Shown here one piece after another: positions 33,471 through 41,841 of a stretch of DNA of 64,000 nucleotides. Source of the DNA: Tabrizicola_A sp965284335. GTDB lineage: Bacteria; Pseudomonadota; Alphaproteobacteria; Rhodobacterales; Rhodobacteraceae. Each line of letters opens with the position of its first letter. Positions within the stretch are counted from its first letter, which is position 1. Both the position numbers and the translations under genes were made by a program. The notes below the pieces were generated by a model that was not told the origin of the DNA, made no database searches, and was given only the letters and a program-made list of their open reading frames with translations. The DNA is taken from assembly GCF_965284335.1 (NCBI RefSeq), contig NZ_OZ260076.1; one strand, given 5' to 3'.

Positions 33471-34445
33471 ATGGATCACGACCGTATTCCCGAGATTGCG
33501 CTCGAATGGCACCGCGCGGGCCGTCGCGCGGCGCTGGCGACTGTGGTGGAGACCTGGGGCTCGGCCCCTAGGCAGGTGGGCAGTCAGCTGGCGATTTCCG
33601 GCGAGGGGCAGATCATGGGCTCTGTCTCGGGTGGTTGTGTCGAGGGCGCGGTGGTGACCGAGGCCTTGGAGGCCATGGAGGAGGGCGCGGCGCGGCTTTT
33701 GAGCTTTGGCGTCAGCGATGAGACTGCCTTTGCCGTGGGGCTGGCCTGTGGCGGCACCATTCGGGTTTTGGTGGAGCCAGTGGGTTCGGTCTTGCCCGAG
33801 GCGATGCTGGCCGATCTGGTGGCGGCACGGGCGGCGCATCAGCCGCTGGCCTATGCCGTGCATCCTGAAAGCGGGCCGCGCGCGCTGTATCGGCCCGATC
33901 AGGACGCCGCGGCAGATGCGCGGCTGCGCAGCGACAAGGCGGGGTTTGAGGAGGATGGCCGCTTTATCGCGCCGCATAATCCGCCCTTGCGGCTGATTGT
34001 GGTGGGGGCGGTGCATATCGCCCAAGCGCTGGTTACCTTGGCGCGGGTCTGCGGCTATGCGCCGGTCTTGATCGACCCGCGCGACAGTTTTGCCGCCGCT
34101 GAGCGGTTTCCGGGGGAAACCGTGCTGGACGACTGGCCCGATGAGGCGCTGGCCGCCTTGGCCCCCGACGCGCGCACCGCGATTGTCACGCTGACGCATG
34201 ACCCCAAGCTGGACGATCCGGCCATTCGCTTTGCGCTGCGTTCGAAGGCGTTTTATCTGGGCTGTCTGGGGTCGAAAAAGACCCATGCGGCGCGGGTGGC
34301 GCGGTTGCAGGCTGCGGGCTTTTCCGAGGCCGAGATTGCCCGCATCCACGCGCCTGTGGGCTTGGATATTGGCGCGAAAACGCCGGGCGAGATTGCGCTG
34401 TCGGTGATGGCACAGATCACCCAAGTCTTGCGGCAGGGCCGATGA
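33471..34445 (+). CDS. XdhC/CoxI family protein
   Basis: A 324-aa two-domain protein. The N-terminal XdhC/CoxI domain has ETWGSAPRQVGSQLAIS and GSVSGGCVEGAVV; the C-terminal Rossmann-like domain has LIVVGAVHIAQALV and AFYLGCLGSKKTHAARV. Family members insert or sulfurate the molybdenum cofactor for xanthine dehydrogenase-type enzymes. No such enzyme is encoded nearby, so its client is elsewhere. It overlaps the next gene by ATGA. Confidence 0.85.
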   Translation: MDHDRIPEIALEWHRAGRRAALATVVETWGSAPRQVGSQLAISGEGQIMGSVSGGCVEGAVVTEALEAMEEGAARLLSFGVSDETAFAVGLACGGTIRVLVEPVGSVLPEAMLADLVAARAAHQPLAYAVHPESGPRALYRPDQDAAADARLRSDKAGFEEDGRFIAPHNPPLRLIVVGAVHIAQALVTLARVCGYAPVLIDPRDSFAAAERFPGETVLDDWPDEALAALAPDARTAIVTLTHDPKLDDPAIRFALRSKAFYLGCLGSKKTHAARVARLQAAGFSEAEIARIHAPVGLDIGAKTPGEIALSVMAQITQVLRQGR

Positions 34446-35446
34446 GGTTCGGCCCCGTCCCCTTGGATCAGGCGCTGGGGGCCATCTTGGCCCATTCCCA
34501 TCCGGGGGGTGAGGGGCGGTTGCGCAAGGGGCGGGTGCTGGAGCCGGGCGATCTGGCGATTTTGGCATCCGAAGGGGTGGCCGAGGTGGTGGTGGCCCGG
34601 CTGGAGCCCGGGGATCTGGACGAAAACGCCGCCGCCGCGCGGTTGGCCCATGCTTTGGTGCCCGATCCCGATGCGCAGGGGCTGCAGCGTTCGGCGGCCT
34701 TTACGGGCCGGGTCAATCTGAACGCCATGGGGCCGGGGATTGTCGAGTTGGATGTCGCGGCCATTCATGCGCTGAACCTTGTCGATCCGGCGATTACGCT
34801 GGCCACCTTGCCGCAGCATTGCCGGGTGACGGCGGGCACGCTGGTGGGGACGGTCAAGATCATCAGCTATGGGGTGGTGGGGGCGGCGGTGGCGCGGGCC
34901 TGTCAGATTGCGGCGGCGGCGCTGAGGGTGCGGCCTGTCGTCTTGCGCAGCGCCGGGCTGATCCTGACGGCGGTGCCGGGCCAAGACCCCAAGCTGAACG
35001 CCAAGGGGCGGCGGGTGATTGGGGCGCGGCTGGCCGCTTTGGGCATGGAGTTGGTTGAGGTCTGCGAGGTTGCGCATGACGAGGCGGCAGTGGCGGCGGC
35101 CTTGCGCGATCTGCGCGGGGATATGGCGCTGATCCTGACCGGCAGCGCCACGTCGGACCTTTACGACACCGCGCCGCAGGCGGTGCGGCGGGCGGGCGGG
35201 CAGGTGGCACGGTTTGGGATGCCGGTCGATCCGGGCAATCTCTTGTTTTTGGGCGAACAGGCGGGCCGCCCGGTTGTGGGCTTGCCGGGCTGTGCGCGCT
35301 CGCCCGCGCTGAATGGGGCCGATTGGGTGTTGGAGCGGCTGGCCTGTGGGCTGGCGGTGACGGGCGAGGAGATTGCCGCCATGGGTGTGGGGGGGCTGTT
35401 GAAGGAAATTCCCAGCCGCCCGCAACTGCGTGAGCCTGCGCCATGA
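34442..35446 (+). CDS. Molybdopterin-binding (MoCF domain) protein
   Basis: A 334-aa protein whose second half is a MoaB/MoeA-type molybdopterin-binding domain (VVLRSAGLILTAVPGQDPK, LILTGSATSDLYD). In many alphaproteobacteria this domain is joined to a MobA-like cytidylyltransferase; here the chain ends without one. It probably binds Moco or MPT and works with the XdhC-type protein encoded just upstream. Start and stop both lie in ATGA overlaps with the neighbouring genes. Confidence 0.8.
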   Translation: MRFGPVPLDQALGAILAHSHPGGEGRLRKGRVLEPGDLAILASEGVAEVVVARLEPGDLDENAAAARLAHALVPDPDAQGLQRSAAFTGRVNLNAMGPGIVELDVAAIHALNLVDPAITLATLPQHCRVTAGTLVGTVKIISYGVVGAAVARACQIAAAALRVRPVVLRSAGLILTAVPGQDPKLNAKGRRVIGARLAALGMELVEVCEVAHDEAAVAAALRDLRGDMALILTGSATSDLYDTAPQAVRRAGGQVARFGMPVDPGNLLFLGEQAGRPVVGLPGCARSPALNGADWVLERLACGLAVTGEEIAAMGVGGLLKEIPSRPQLREPAP

Positions 35447-36405
35447 GGGGGCTTGGGGCATGGGCTTTGGCCGGGGTGCTGGCGGTGCTGGTCGCATTGC
35501 CCGCGCGGGCCGAGATGCGGCCTTTGGCGGGGCAGGAGGTGCCTGAGTTTGGCGCAGCGCTGGAGCTTTGGTTGGCGGGCGATGAGGCGCGGGCCTTGCC
35601 GGCGCTGGCGGATCTGGCTGCGTCTGACAACCGTGCGGCACAGGTCTTGATCGGGTTGATCGACGTCACACCGCAGTATCAAGGCCCGTGGCTTTATGCC
35701 CTGCCGAGGGCCGAGCGCATTTCGCTGATGCGTGCGCCGTCTGGTGGGGTGTCGGGCGGCAACTGGCTGCGCGTGGCGGCGGTGGATGTGCCGCTGGCGC
35801 AGTCTTGGCTCACGCTTTGGGATGGCAATTCGGGGCCAGAGGCCATGTTGGGCCTTGCCCGGTTGGGGGAGGGGGGCGCGTCGCGCACGGCGGCCAAGCG
35901 CTTGGCGCGGCGCGCGGCCAAGGGCTTTGGTGCCGTGGCCGATGATGCGGCATTTCCCGGCTTTGCCATGGGCCTTGCGCTGCGCGAATGGCAAACAAGC
36001 GCGCCTGACCGTGCGGATTGGGCGCGGGCAGCACTTGATCCTGCCGATCCCAGCCTGTCGCTGATCGGGCCGTATGATCCAGATCCCACAGCACTTTGGG
36101 CGCTGGCAAAGACCGATCCGGCCTTGCAGATGCTGGAGCGCCATCTTGTGGCGCTCTGCCCCGATCCGGGCGGGCGCGCCGAGCGGCTGGCGGCGGCGCT
36201 GGAGATGCTGGGCGGCTGGTGGGGTTTGGCCGATCTTGGCCCCCCGGCTGAGGCGCTGATTGACCCCGAAAGCTGGGCGGTTTCGGCCCAAGGGGCTGCG
36301 GCCTTTGTGCGGCTGCTGCCCGCGCCGAAGGGGCCGCCCGAGGCGGGGCTGGACGCCTGTTTGGCTGAGTTGCAGATCAAGGGCGCTGAAGAGCGCAAGC
36401 GTTGA
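35443..36405 (+). CDS. Secreted helical-repeat protein of unknown function
   Basis: A 320-aa protein with a clear signal peptide (LAGVLAVLVALPARA, cleavage about residue 23) and an alpha-helical, Ala/Leu/Trp-rich body resembling degenerate Sel1/TPR repeats. No catalytic motif is visible. It is translationally coupled to the MoCF-domain gene (ATGA). That coupling, in an operon otherwise dedicated to Moco, is unexplained. Confidence 0.65.
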   Translation: MRGLGAWALAGVLAVLVALPARAEMRPLAGQEVPEFGAALELWLAGDEARALPALADLAASDNRAAQVLIGLIDVTPQYQGPWLYALPRAERISLMRAPSGGVSGGNWLRVAAVDVPLAQSWLTLWDGNSGPEAMLGLARLGEGGASRTAAKRLARRAAKGFGAVADDAAFPGFAMGLALREWQTSAPDRADWARAALDPADPSLSLIGPYDPDPTALWALAKTDPALQMLERHLVALCPDPGGRAERLAAALEMLGGWWGLADLGPPAEALIDPESWAVSAQGAAAFVRLLPAPKGPPEAGLDACLAELQIKGAEERKR

Positions 36406-36412
36406 GATGACA

Positions 36413-36434
36413 AAGGGGGCCGCAGGGCCCCCTT
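36413..36434. terminator. Bidirectional terminator hairpin between convergent genes
   Basis: A 9-bp perfect stem AAGGGGGCC / GGCCCCCTT with a GCAG tetraloop. It lies between the repeat-protein stop (36405) and the infC stop (36461). Short U-runs are present on the minus side. Confidence 0.75.
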
Positions 36435-36460
36435 GATTTCATGCCGTGAGACACGAGCGC

Positions 36461-37000
36461 TTACTTCGGCCCGATCATCATCACCATCTGGCGGCCTTCC
36501 AGCTTTGGCATGGCTTCGATCTTGCCGTGATCGGCCACATCGGCGGCGACCCGGTTCAACAGCTCAAGCCCCAGATCCTGGTGGGCCATTTCGCGACCCC
36601 GAAAGCGCAGCGTCACCTTGACCTTGTCGCCTTCGCCCAAGAATTTCAAAACCGAGCGCATTTTGACATCGTAGTCATGGGTATCAGTGCCGGGACGGAA
36701 CTTGATTTCCTTGATCTCGATGATCTTTTGCTTTTTGCGGGCCTCGGCCTCACGCTTTTGCGTCTCGTATTTGAACTTGCCAAAGTCCATGATCTTGCAA
36801 ACCGGCGGTTCCGCGTTGGGCGAGATTTCCACCAGATCAAGACCGGCCTCTTCGGCCATGGCCATGGCGCGGGCGGGAGTGACCACGCCGACATTCTCGC
36901 CATCCGCCCCAATCAGGCGGATCTCCGGGGACCGGATGCGATCATTGATGCGCGGGCCGGTTTCGCGTTGCGGCGGGGCGTTGTGGGGGCGGCGGGCTAT
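36461..37000 (-). CDS. infC: Translation initiation factor IF-3 with AUA start codon
   Basis: IF-3 prevents subunit joining and proofreads start codons. The full protein is about 179 aa, with the N-terminal domain (ARRPHNAPPQRETGPRINDR, then IRLIGADGENVGV), linker helix and C-terminal domain (FRGREMAHQDLG). No ATG, GTG or TTG lies between the upstream in-frame stop and the family N-terminus. The only plausible start is ATA at 37000-36998, with AAGGA 8 nt upstream. A GTG at 36886 would delete the first 38 residues. A rare start codon matches the known autorepression of infC by IF-3 (AUU in E. coli). Confidence 0.92.
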   Translation of the reverse strand: MARRPHNAPPQRETGPRINDRIRSPEIRLIGADGENVGVVTPARAMAMAEEAGLDLVEISPNAEPPVCKIMDFGKFKYETQKREAEARKKQKIIEIKEIKFRPGTDTHDYDVKMRSVLKFLGEGDKVKVTLRFRGREMAHQDLGLELLNRVAADVADHGKIEAMPKLEGRQMVMMIGPK

Positions 37001-37190
37001 GGCAGTGGTCCTTGTTCTGTGAAAGCTGGCGTAATCTAAGGCGTGGCGCGCGCGGCTTCAACTGCTAATCGCGGGCCGATCGGCGATGATTGGCGAAGGT
37101 TGCTGCACTGCCGCAAGCGGACCCTTTTCATTGCCCCGTGATTCTGCAATACGGGCGCACCCGAATGTTTCGGTCATGGGAGATAGTGAC

Positions 37191-37721
37191 ATGAACAAGA
37201 ACATCCTCATCGGCCTTGTGCTGATTGCAGCCGCCGCTGGCGGTTATTACCAGTTTTCCGTAAAGCCCACCCAAGAGGCGGCGGCGGCTGCGGCAGAAGC
37301 GGCCGCGGCAGAAGCCAAGGCGGCAGAAGAAGCGGCGGCTGCGGCTGCTGCGGCGGCGGCCGAAGAGGCTGCGGCGGCGGCTGCGGCTGCTGAAGCGGCG
37401 GCTACGGAAGCTGCGGCTCAGGCCACCGAAGCGGCCACTGAGGCTGCTGGCGCTGTGACCGAAGCAGCCACCGAGGCGGCCGATGCCGCGACCGAAGCAG
37501 CCACCGAGGCTGCCGATGCGGCCACCGACGCTGTGGCAGATGCTGCCGCGCTTTTGGACCCGGCCGCCTTTGATGCCGCCAAGATCAACGCCATGATCGA
37601 CGCATCAACCTTGGATGACGCAACCAAAGCCACGCTGAAATCGGGCGTGGATGCGGCCGCTGGCAACCCGGCCTTGGTGCAGGGCGCGATTGACGCTGTC
37701 AAATCGGCCATGGGCATGTAA
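37191..37721 (+). CDS. Membrane-anchored Ala-rich helical protein
   Basis: A 176-aa protein. It has an N-terminal anchor or uncleaved signal (NILIGLVLIAAAAGGYYQF), then about 95 residues of Ala/Glu/Thr helix with runs of seven-residue units such as TEAATEAADAA, and a small C-terminal part of about 55 residues (LLDPAAFDAAKINAMIDAST...). The ribosome binding site GGGAGA is 8 nt upstream of the ATG at 37191. It resembles a periplasmic spacer or coiled rod attached to the inner membrane. The function is unknown. A strong terminator follows. Confidence 0.75.
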   Translation: MNKNILIGLVLIAAAAGGYYQFSVKPTQEAAAAAAEAAAAEAKAAEEAAAAAAAAAAEEAAAAAAAAEAAATEAAAQATEAATEAAGAVTEAATEAADAATEAATEAADAATDAVADAAALLDPAAFDAAKINAMIDASTLDDATKATLKSGVDAAAGNPALVQGAIDAVKSAMGM

Positions 37722-37740
37722 TTGCCTGAAACGGCAAGGA

Positions 37741-37774
37741 AAAACCGCCGTGGAGCAATCCACGGCGGTTTTTT
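37741..37774 (+). terminator. Rho-independent terminator
   Basis: A stem AAACCGCCGTGG / CCACGGCGGTTT with a 6-nt loop (AGCAAT), then six T residues, 20 bp after the Ala-rich protein's stop. The A-run on the other side could also let it serve the convergent fpr transcript. Confidence 0.92.
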
Positions 37775-37846
37775 CATGGCGGGCAATCGCGCGCGCGAAG
37801 AGGCCCCCGGCACGGGGGCAAGCACGGGGGCAACGATGAGCGGGGC

Positions 37847-38680
37847 CTAGATGCCGTCGCCCACAAAGGCCTTTTCCACCACGAATTGCCGCGGGTCGGA
37901 ATTCGCGCCTTCCACCAGACCAAAGCCTTCCAAAATCGCTTTCACATCGACGTTAAAGGCCAGCGATCCGCAGACCATCGCGCGGTCGTCTTCGGGGTTC
38001 ATGGGCGGCAGGCCAAGGTCGGCAAAGACCTTGCCGCTGCTCAGATTGTCGGTCACGCGGCCCATGTGGTGAAAGGACTCCCGCGTGGTGGTGGGGTAAT
38101 ATTTCAGCTTGTCGCCCACCATTTCGCCGATCAAGGGATCATCCTTCAGGCTTTCCACCAATTGGCGGCCATATTCCAGTTCTGCCACCTCGCGGCAGGT
38201 GTGCATCATGATGACCTGCTCGTATTTCTCATAGGTCTCCGGCTCGCGCAGGAGGCTTGCGAAGGGGGCAAAGCCGGTGCCGGTGGACAGGAAATAAATC
38301 CGCTTGCCCGGCAAGAGCGCGTCATGCACCAGCGTGCCCACGGGTTTGGGGCGCAGAATGATCTCGTCGCCGACCTGAATATGTTGCAACTTTGAGGTCA
38401 GCGGCCCATCGGGGACCTTGATCGAATAAAACTCCAACTCCTCATCCCAAGCGGGGGAGGCAATGGAATAGGCGCGCAACAAGGGTTTGCCGTTGTCGCC
38501 CATCAGGCCGATCATCACAAACTCGCCCGAGCGAAAGCGCAAGGATTGCGGGCGCGTCACCCGAAAGGAAAACAGCCGATCTGTCCAATGGGTCACGGCG
38601 GTGACGGTCTGGGCGTCGGGCAGATGCGGTTTGGCGGTGGCGGCAACTTGGGCTTCGGTCATCAAGGTCACTTCGGTCAT
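37847..38680 (-). CDS. fpr: Ferredoxin--NADP+ reductase
   Basis: FAD enzyme moving electrons between NADPH and ferredoxin/flavodoxin. The 277-aa bacterial-type FNR has the FAD site LLRAYSIASPAWD, the NADP site FLSTGTGFAPFASLLR and a C-terminal FVGDGI extension typical of alphaproteobacterial FPRs. The start at 38680 is preferred; 38662 is an alternative. It lies 72 bp after DUF934 in the sulfur operon, so it probably feeds electrons to the siroheme sulfite reductase. Confidence 0.93.
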   Translation of the reverse strand: MTEVTLMTEAQVAATAKPHLPDAQTVTAVTHWTDRLFSFRVTRPQSLRFRSGEFVMIGLMGDNGKPLLRAYSIASPAWDEELEFYSIKVPDGPLTSKLQHIQVGDEIILRPKPVGTLVHDALLPGKRIYFLSTGTGFAPFASLLREPETYEKYEQVIMMHTCREVAELEYGRQLVESLKDDPLIGEMVGDKLKYYPTTTRESFHHMGRVTDNLSSGKVFADLGLPPMNPEDDRAMVCGSLAFNVDVKAILEGFGLVEGANSDPRQFVVEKAFVGDGI

Positions 38681-38752
38681 TTGGGTGTCCCGGCCTAAAC
38701 CGGTATCCTTTGAATAGCTTTGATCCATGTCAGATGAAAGGCGCGGCGGCAC

Positions 38753-39139
38753 TCAGGCCTTTTGACGCAGATGGCCAAGCCGGGCCTGATAATCATGCGC
38801 CTGCCAGTTGGCACGCGCGCGCCATTGCGCCTCGGGTTGGCGAGCGGCGATGTCGTCGGGGATTTCCACCGCGTCAAAGCCGACGCGCCGGGCCATCGGA
38901 TACTGGTCGGCGATCATCGGGCCGACGGCGCGCAATTCGCCCGTATAGCCGCGCATCCGGAGGCGCCGGCCAATGGTCAGCGCACGCCCGTCGTTGAAGG
39001 CGGGCACATGGACGCGGATCAGCGTGAGGCCCGTCAGATCGAGCGCGCCCGGATCATCGGTATGGGAAAGATCAGCCAGGCCGGTTTCGGGCAGGGCGGG
39101 CAGGGGCTGAAACCCGGTGTCGGTGACGAGAACGGTCAT
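38753..39139 (-). CDS. DUF934 protein of the sulfite-reduction operon
   Basis: A 128-aa protein with the DUF934 pattern (RVHVPAFNDGRALTIGRRLR, AVGPMIADQYPMARRVGFDA). This family is nearly always next to sulfite reductase genes and is thought to assist sulfur assimilation; its activity is not established. The ATG at 39139 overlaps the preceding 98-aa ORF by 4 bp and has AAAGGA 9 nt upstream. That upstream block is one half of a 28-bp direct repeat. Confidence 0.88.
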   Translation of the reverse strand: MTVLVTDTGFQPLPALPETGLADLSHTDDPGALDLTGLTLIRVHVPAFNDGRALTIGRRLRMRGYTGELRAVGPMIADQYPMARRVGFDAVEIPDDIAARQPEAQWRARANWQAHDYQARLGHLRQKA

Positions 39140-39455
39140 AGCGCGTTGTCCTTTGTGGTTCGGGCGAGAGTAGAGCGCGACAACCAAGTTCCATCACCAT
39201 CTTCCAAACGGGCAGATTGTGAGGGAAGCTTTTCATGTGCAACGAACGGCAGCCGCGGCTTGAGCATGAAGGTTTCATAAGAAACTGCCAGCTTAACGGC
39301 CAATCCGCGCAAAGCGCGTTTGTGGAGTGCTGCGCCTACAATGGAATAGACCCAATCGTCGATGCCGATGAGGTTCGGGAGATCAGGTCTGCCGTTTGGC
39401 AGATCTATGGAAACTGGCCATGATATAGTCATAGCGCGTTGTCCTTTGTCGTTCG
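39135..39455. repeat. 28-bp direct repeats flanking a 265-bp insert at the cysH-DUF934 junction
   Basis: Positions 39135-39162 and 39428-39455 match at 27 of 28 bases. Each copy carries the last codons of the upstream frame (TTKDNAL), the ribosome binding site and the ATGA stop/start overlap. The DNA between them looks less GC-rich than the flanks. Confidence 0.85.
39136..39432 (-). CDS. 98-aa ORF inserted between cysH and DUF934
   Basis: An open frame of 98 codons whose ATG overlaps the cysH stop (ATGA) and whose stop overlaps the DUF934 start (ATGA). The last nine residues (ARTTKDNAL) copy the end of CysH because the junction was duplicated. Residues of about 1-88 (MTISWPVSIDLPNGRPDLPN onward) match no family I recognise and show no membrane span or enzyme motif. 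Coupled translation on both sides means it is probably translated. Whether the product matters is unknown. Confidence 0.5.
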   Translation of the reverse strand: MTISWPVSIDLPNGRPDLPNLIGIDDWVYSIVGAALHKRALRGLAVKLAVSYETFMLKPRLPFVAHEKLPSQSARLEDGDGTWLSRSTLARTTKDNAL

Positions 39456-40178
39456 CACGGGCTTGCCGCCCACGAAATGGATGCCACATTCGGTTTTGGC
39501 CTGCCCGCGCCAGCGGCCCGCGCGGGGGTCTTCGCCGGGCTTTACGGGGCTGGTGCAGGGGGCGCAGCCGATGGACGGATAGCCCTTGGCCACAAGCGGG
39601 TGGCGGGGCAGGTTGTTGTTGGTGATGTAATCGTCCAGATCCTCGCGCCCCCAATGGGCCAAGGGGTTCACCTTGATGCGGAAATCGCCTTCGTTTTCAA
39701 AGAAGTCGATGGTGCCGCGGTCGGCGTTCTGAAAGCGTTTGCGCCCGGTGATCCAGCCGTCAAAGCCTGCCAGAGCGTGCTCCAAAGGCTCAACCTTGCG
39801 GATGTTGCAGCAGGCATCGGTGGAGAACTGGTGCAGCGTGCCGTCGGGGTCTTCGAAATCAAGCCGGGTCTTGCGGGCGCGGATGGTGCGGATGTCGCAC
39901 AGGTGCAGCTTTTCGGCCAGCTCGCGCTGATAATCCAGCGTTTCCTGAAACAGCATCCGGGTGTCGACAAAGATCACCGGGGTTTGCGGGGCAAGGACCG
40001 AGACGAGATGCAGCAGGACGACAGACTCGGCCCCAAAGGAGGAGACCAAGGCCACTTGCCCAAGTTCGGGATCATGAAGCGCATGTTCCAGCACCGCCGT
40101 CGCCGAATGATGGCGATAGCGCGCGTTGAGCGCGGCCACCCGCTCGGCGATGGGGGCTTGATTGAGTTTAAGCAGCAT
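39429..40178 (-). CDS. cysH: Phosphoadenylyl/adenylyl-sulfate reductase, [4Fe-4S] APS type
   Basis: Reduces activated sulfate to sulfite. The 249-aa protein has the PP-loop-like SSFGAESVVLLHL and cluster cysteines Cys123-Cys124 (DACC) and Cys205/Cys208 (GCAPC). These mark an APS reductase with a [4Fe-4S] cluster rather than an E. coli-type PAPS reductase. The catalytic Cys231 is in ECGIH. The start at 40178 overlaps the sulfite reductase end by 11 bp; the longer open frame reads through that gene and is not used. Confidence 0.93.
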   Translation of the reverse strand: MLLKLNQAPIAERVAALNARYRHHSATAVLEHALHDPELGQVALVSSFGAESVVLLHLVSVLAPQTPVIFVDTRMLFQETLDYQRELAEKLHLCDIRTIRARKTRLDFEDPDGTLHQFSTDACCNIRKVEPLEHALAGFDGWITGRKRFQNADRGTIDFFENEGDFRIKVNPLAHWGREDLDDYITNNNLPRHPLVAKGYPSIGCAPCTSPVKPGEDPRAGRWRGQAKTECGIHFVGGKPVRTTKDNAL

Positions 40179-41832
40179 CCTGCGCGCCCGTCTCGTAAAG
40201 CGCGGATTTGAACGGGCCGATCCCGAGGCGGCGATAGGCCTGAAGGAAGGTTTCCTCGGGGCCTTGGCGCAGGTCGAGATAGGCCAGAACGATGCGCTCC
40301 ACCGCAGGCACCACCTGATCATAGGCAAAGCCGGGGCCGGTTTTCTCGCCGATGGTGGCGTCCTCGGTTCCGTCGCCGCCAAGGGTGATCTGGTAGTTCT
40401 CGACGCCCGCGCGGTCGAGACCCAAGATGCCGATATGGCCGACATGGTGATGGCCGCAGGCATTGATGCAGCCCGAGATCTTGATCTTCAGGGGGCCGAT
40501 ATCATGTTCTAGCTTCAACTCGTTGAAACGAATGGCGATTTCCTGCGCGACCGGGATCGAGCGGGCGGTGGCCAGCGCGCAATAATCCATGCCGGGGCAG
40601 GCGATGATGTCGGAGATCAGGCCGACATTGGCGGTGCCGAGCCCGGCCTTGACCAAGGCCGCATGAACCGCTGGCAGGTCGGATTTGTGGACATGCGGCA
40701 GGATGACGTTCTGCTCATGGGAAATGCGCAGATCAGAATGGCCATAGGTTTCGGCAAGGTCCGCCAAAAGCCGCATCTGGTCAGAGGTCGCATCGCCCGG
40801 GGTTTGCCCGTGGGCTTTGATCGAGACCGTGACGATGGCGTATTGGTCGTTGCGGTGCCGGGCGAGATTGGTATCGGCCCAGGCGCGGAAGGTGGGATCG
40901 GCCTTGTAGAAGGCGTCATAGGCATCGGTGGGCGCGTTGCGGAAGGCGGGCGGCGCAAAGGCCGCGCGGATATCGGCCAGAAGCGCCTGATCGTGACCGG
41001 CGAAGAGGGGTTTCAGCTCGGCAAAGCGCTCTTCGATCATCCGCGTGATGTCCTCGCGGCCAGTCTCATGCAGGGTGATCTTGATGCGCGCCTTGTATTT
41101 GTTGTCGCGGCGGCCAAGCACGTTGTAGACGCTCAGAACCGCCTCGACGTAAGGCAGCAGGTCCTCGACGGGCAAGAAGTCGCGCACCACCATGCCGACC
41201 ATGGGCGTGCGGCCAAGGCCGCCGCCGACGATCACCTCAAACCCCGTTTCGCCGTTCTTCTTGACCATGCGCAGCCCGATGTCATGCGCCTTGGTCACCG
41301 CGCGGTCATTCGGGGCGCCGGTGATGGCGATCTTGAACTTGCGCGGCAGGAATTGGAATTCCGGGTGGTCGGTGGACCATTGGCGCAAAAGCTCGGCATA
41401 GGGGCGGGGGTCTTCGATTTCATCGGCGGCGGCACCGGCGAAATGGTCGGCGGTAACGTTGCGCACGCAGTTGCCGGAGGTCTGGATGGCGTGCATCTCG
41501 ACATCGGCCAAGGCCGAAAGGATGGCGGGCACGTCGGGCAGTTTCGGCCAGTTGAACTGGATGTTCTGACGCGTTGTGAAATGGCCATAGCCCTTGTCCC
41601 AAGTGTCGGCGATATAGGCCAGTTGCCGCATCTGGCGCGGGCTGACGGTGCCGTAGGGGATGGCCACGCGCAGCATATAGGCATGCAGTTGCAGATAAAG
41701 CCCGTTCATCAGGCGCAGCGGGCGGAATTCATCCTCGGTCAGCGAGCCGTCAAGGCGGCGGTTCACCTGATCGGTGAACTGGGCCACACGGGCGCGGACA
41801 AAAGCCTCGTCAAAGTCGGAATAGCTATACAT
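40168..41832 (-). CDS. Siroheme-[4Fe-4S] sulfite (nitrite/sulfite) reductase
   Basis: Six-electron reductase, 554 aa, with the two-repeat fold of the family. The cluster/siroheme cysteines are in CPGMDYC and CINACGHH (CX5C...CX3C). The N-terminal half has GHFTTRQNIQFNW, with the family's Arg. It could be a ferredoxin-type sulfite reductase; its position between siroheme synthesis and APS reductase genes argues for sulfite rather than nitrite. Fpr downstream is the likely electron source. Confidence 0.92.
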   Translation of the reverse strand: MYSYSDFDEAFVRARVAQFTDQVNRRLDGSLTEDEFRPLRLMNGLYLQLHAYMLRVAIPYGTVSPRQMRQLAYIADTWDKGYGHFTTRQNIQFNWPKLPDVPAILSALADVEMHAIQTSGNCVRNVTADHFAGAAADEIEDPRPYAELLRQWSTDHPEFQFLPRKFKIAITGAPNDRAVTKAHDIGLRMVKKNGETGFEVIVGGGLGRTPMVGMVVRDFLPVEDLLPYVEAVLSVYNVLGRRDNKYKARIKITLHETGREDITRMIEERFAELKPLFAGHDQALLADIRAAFAPPAFRNAPTDAYDAFYKADPTFRAWADTNLARHRNDQYAIVTVSIKAHGQTPGDATSDQMRLLADLAETYGHSDLRISHEQNVILPHVHKSDLPAVHAALVKAGLGTANVGLISDIIACPGMDYCALATARSIPVAQEIAIRFNELKLEHDIGPLKIKISGCINACGHHHVGHIGILGLDRAGVENYQITLGGDGTEDATIGEKTGPGFAYDQVVPAVERIVLAYLDLRQGPEETFLQAYRRLGIGPFKSALYETGAQDAA

Positions 41833-41841
41833 GGCGGGACC

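Noticed and set aside
36461..36886. IF-3 starting at the GTG at 36886
   Set aside because: This would remove the first 38 residues of the conserved N-terminal domain, which is encoded in frame upstream.
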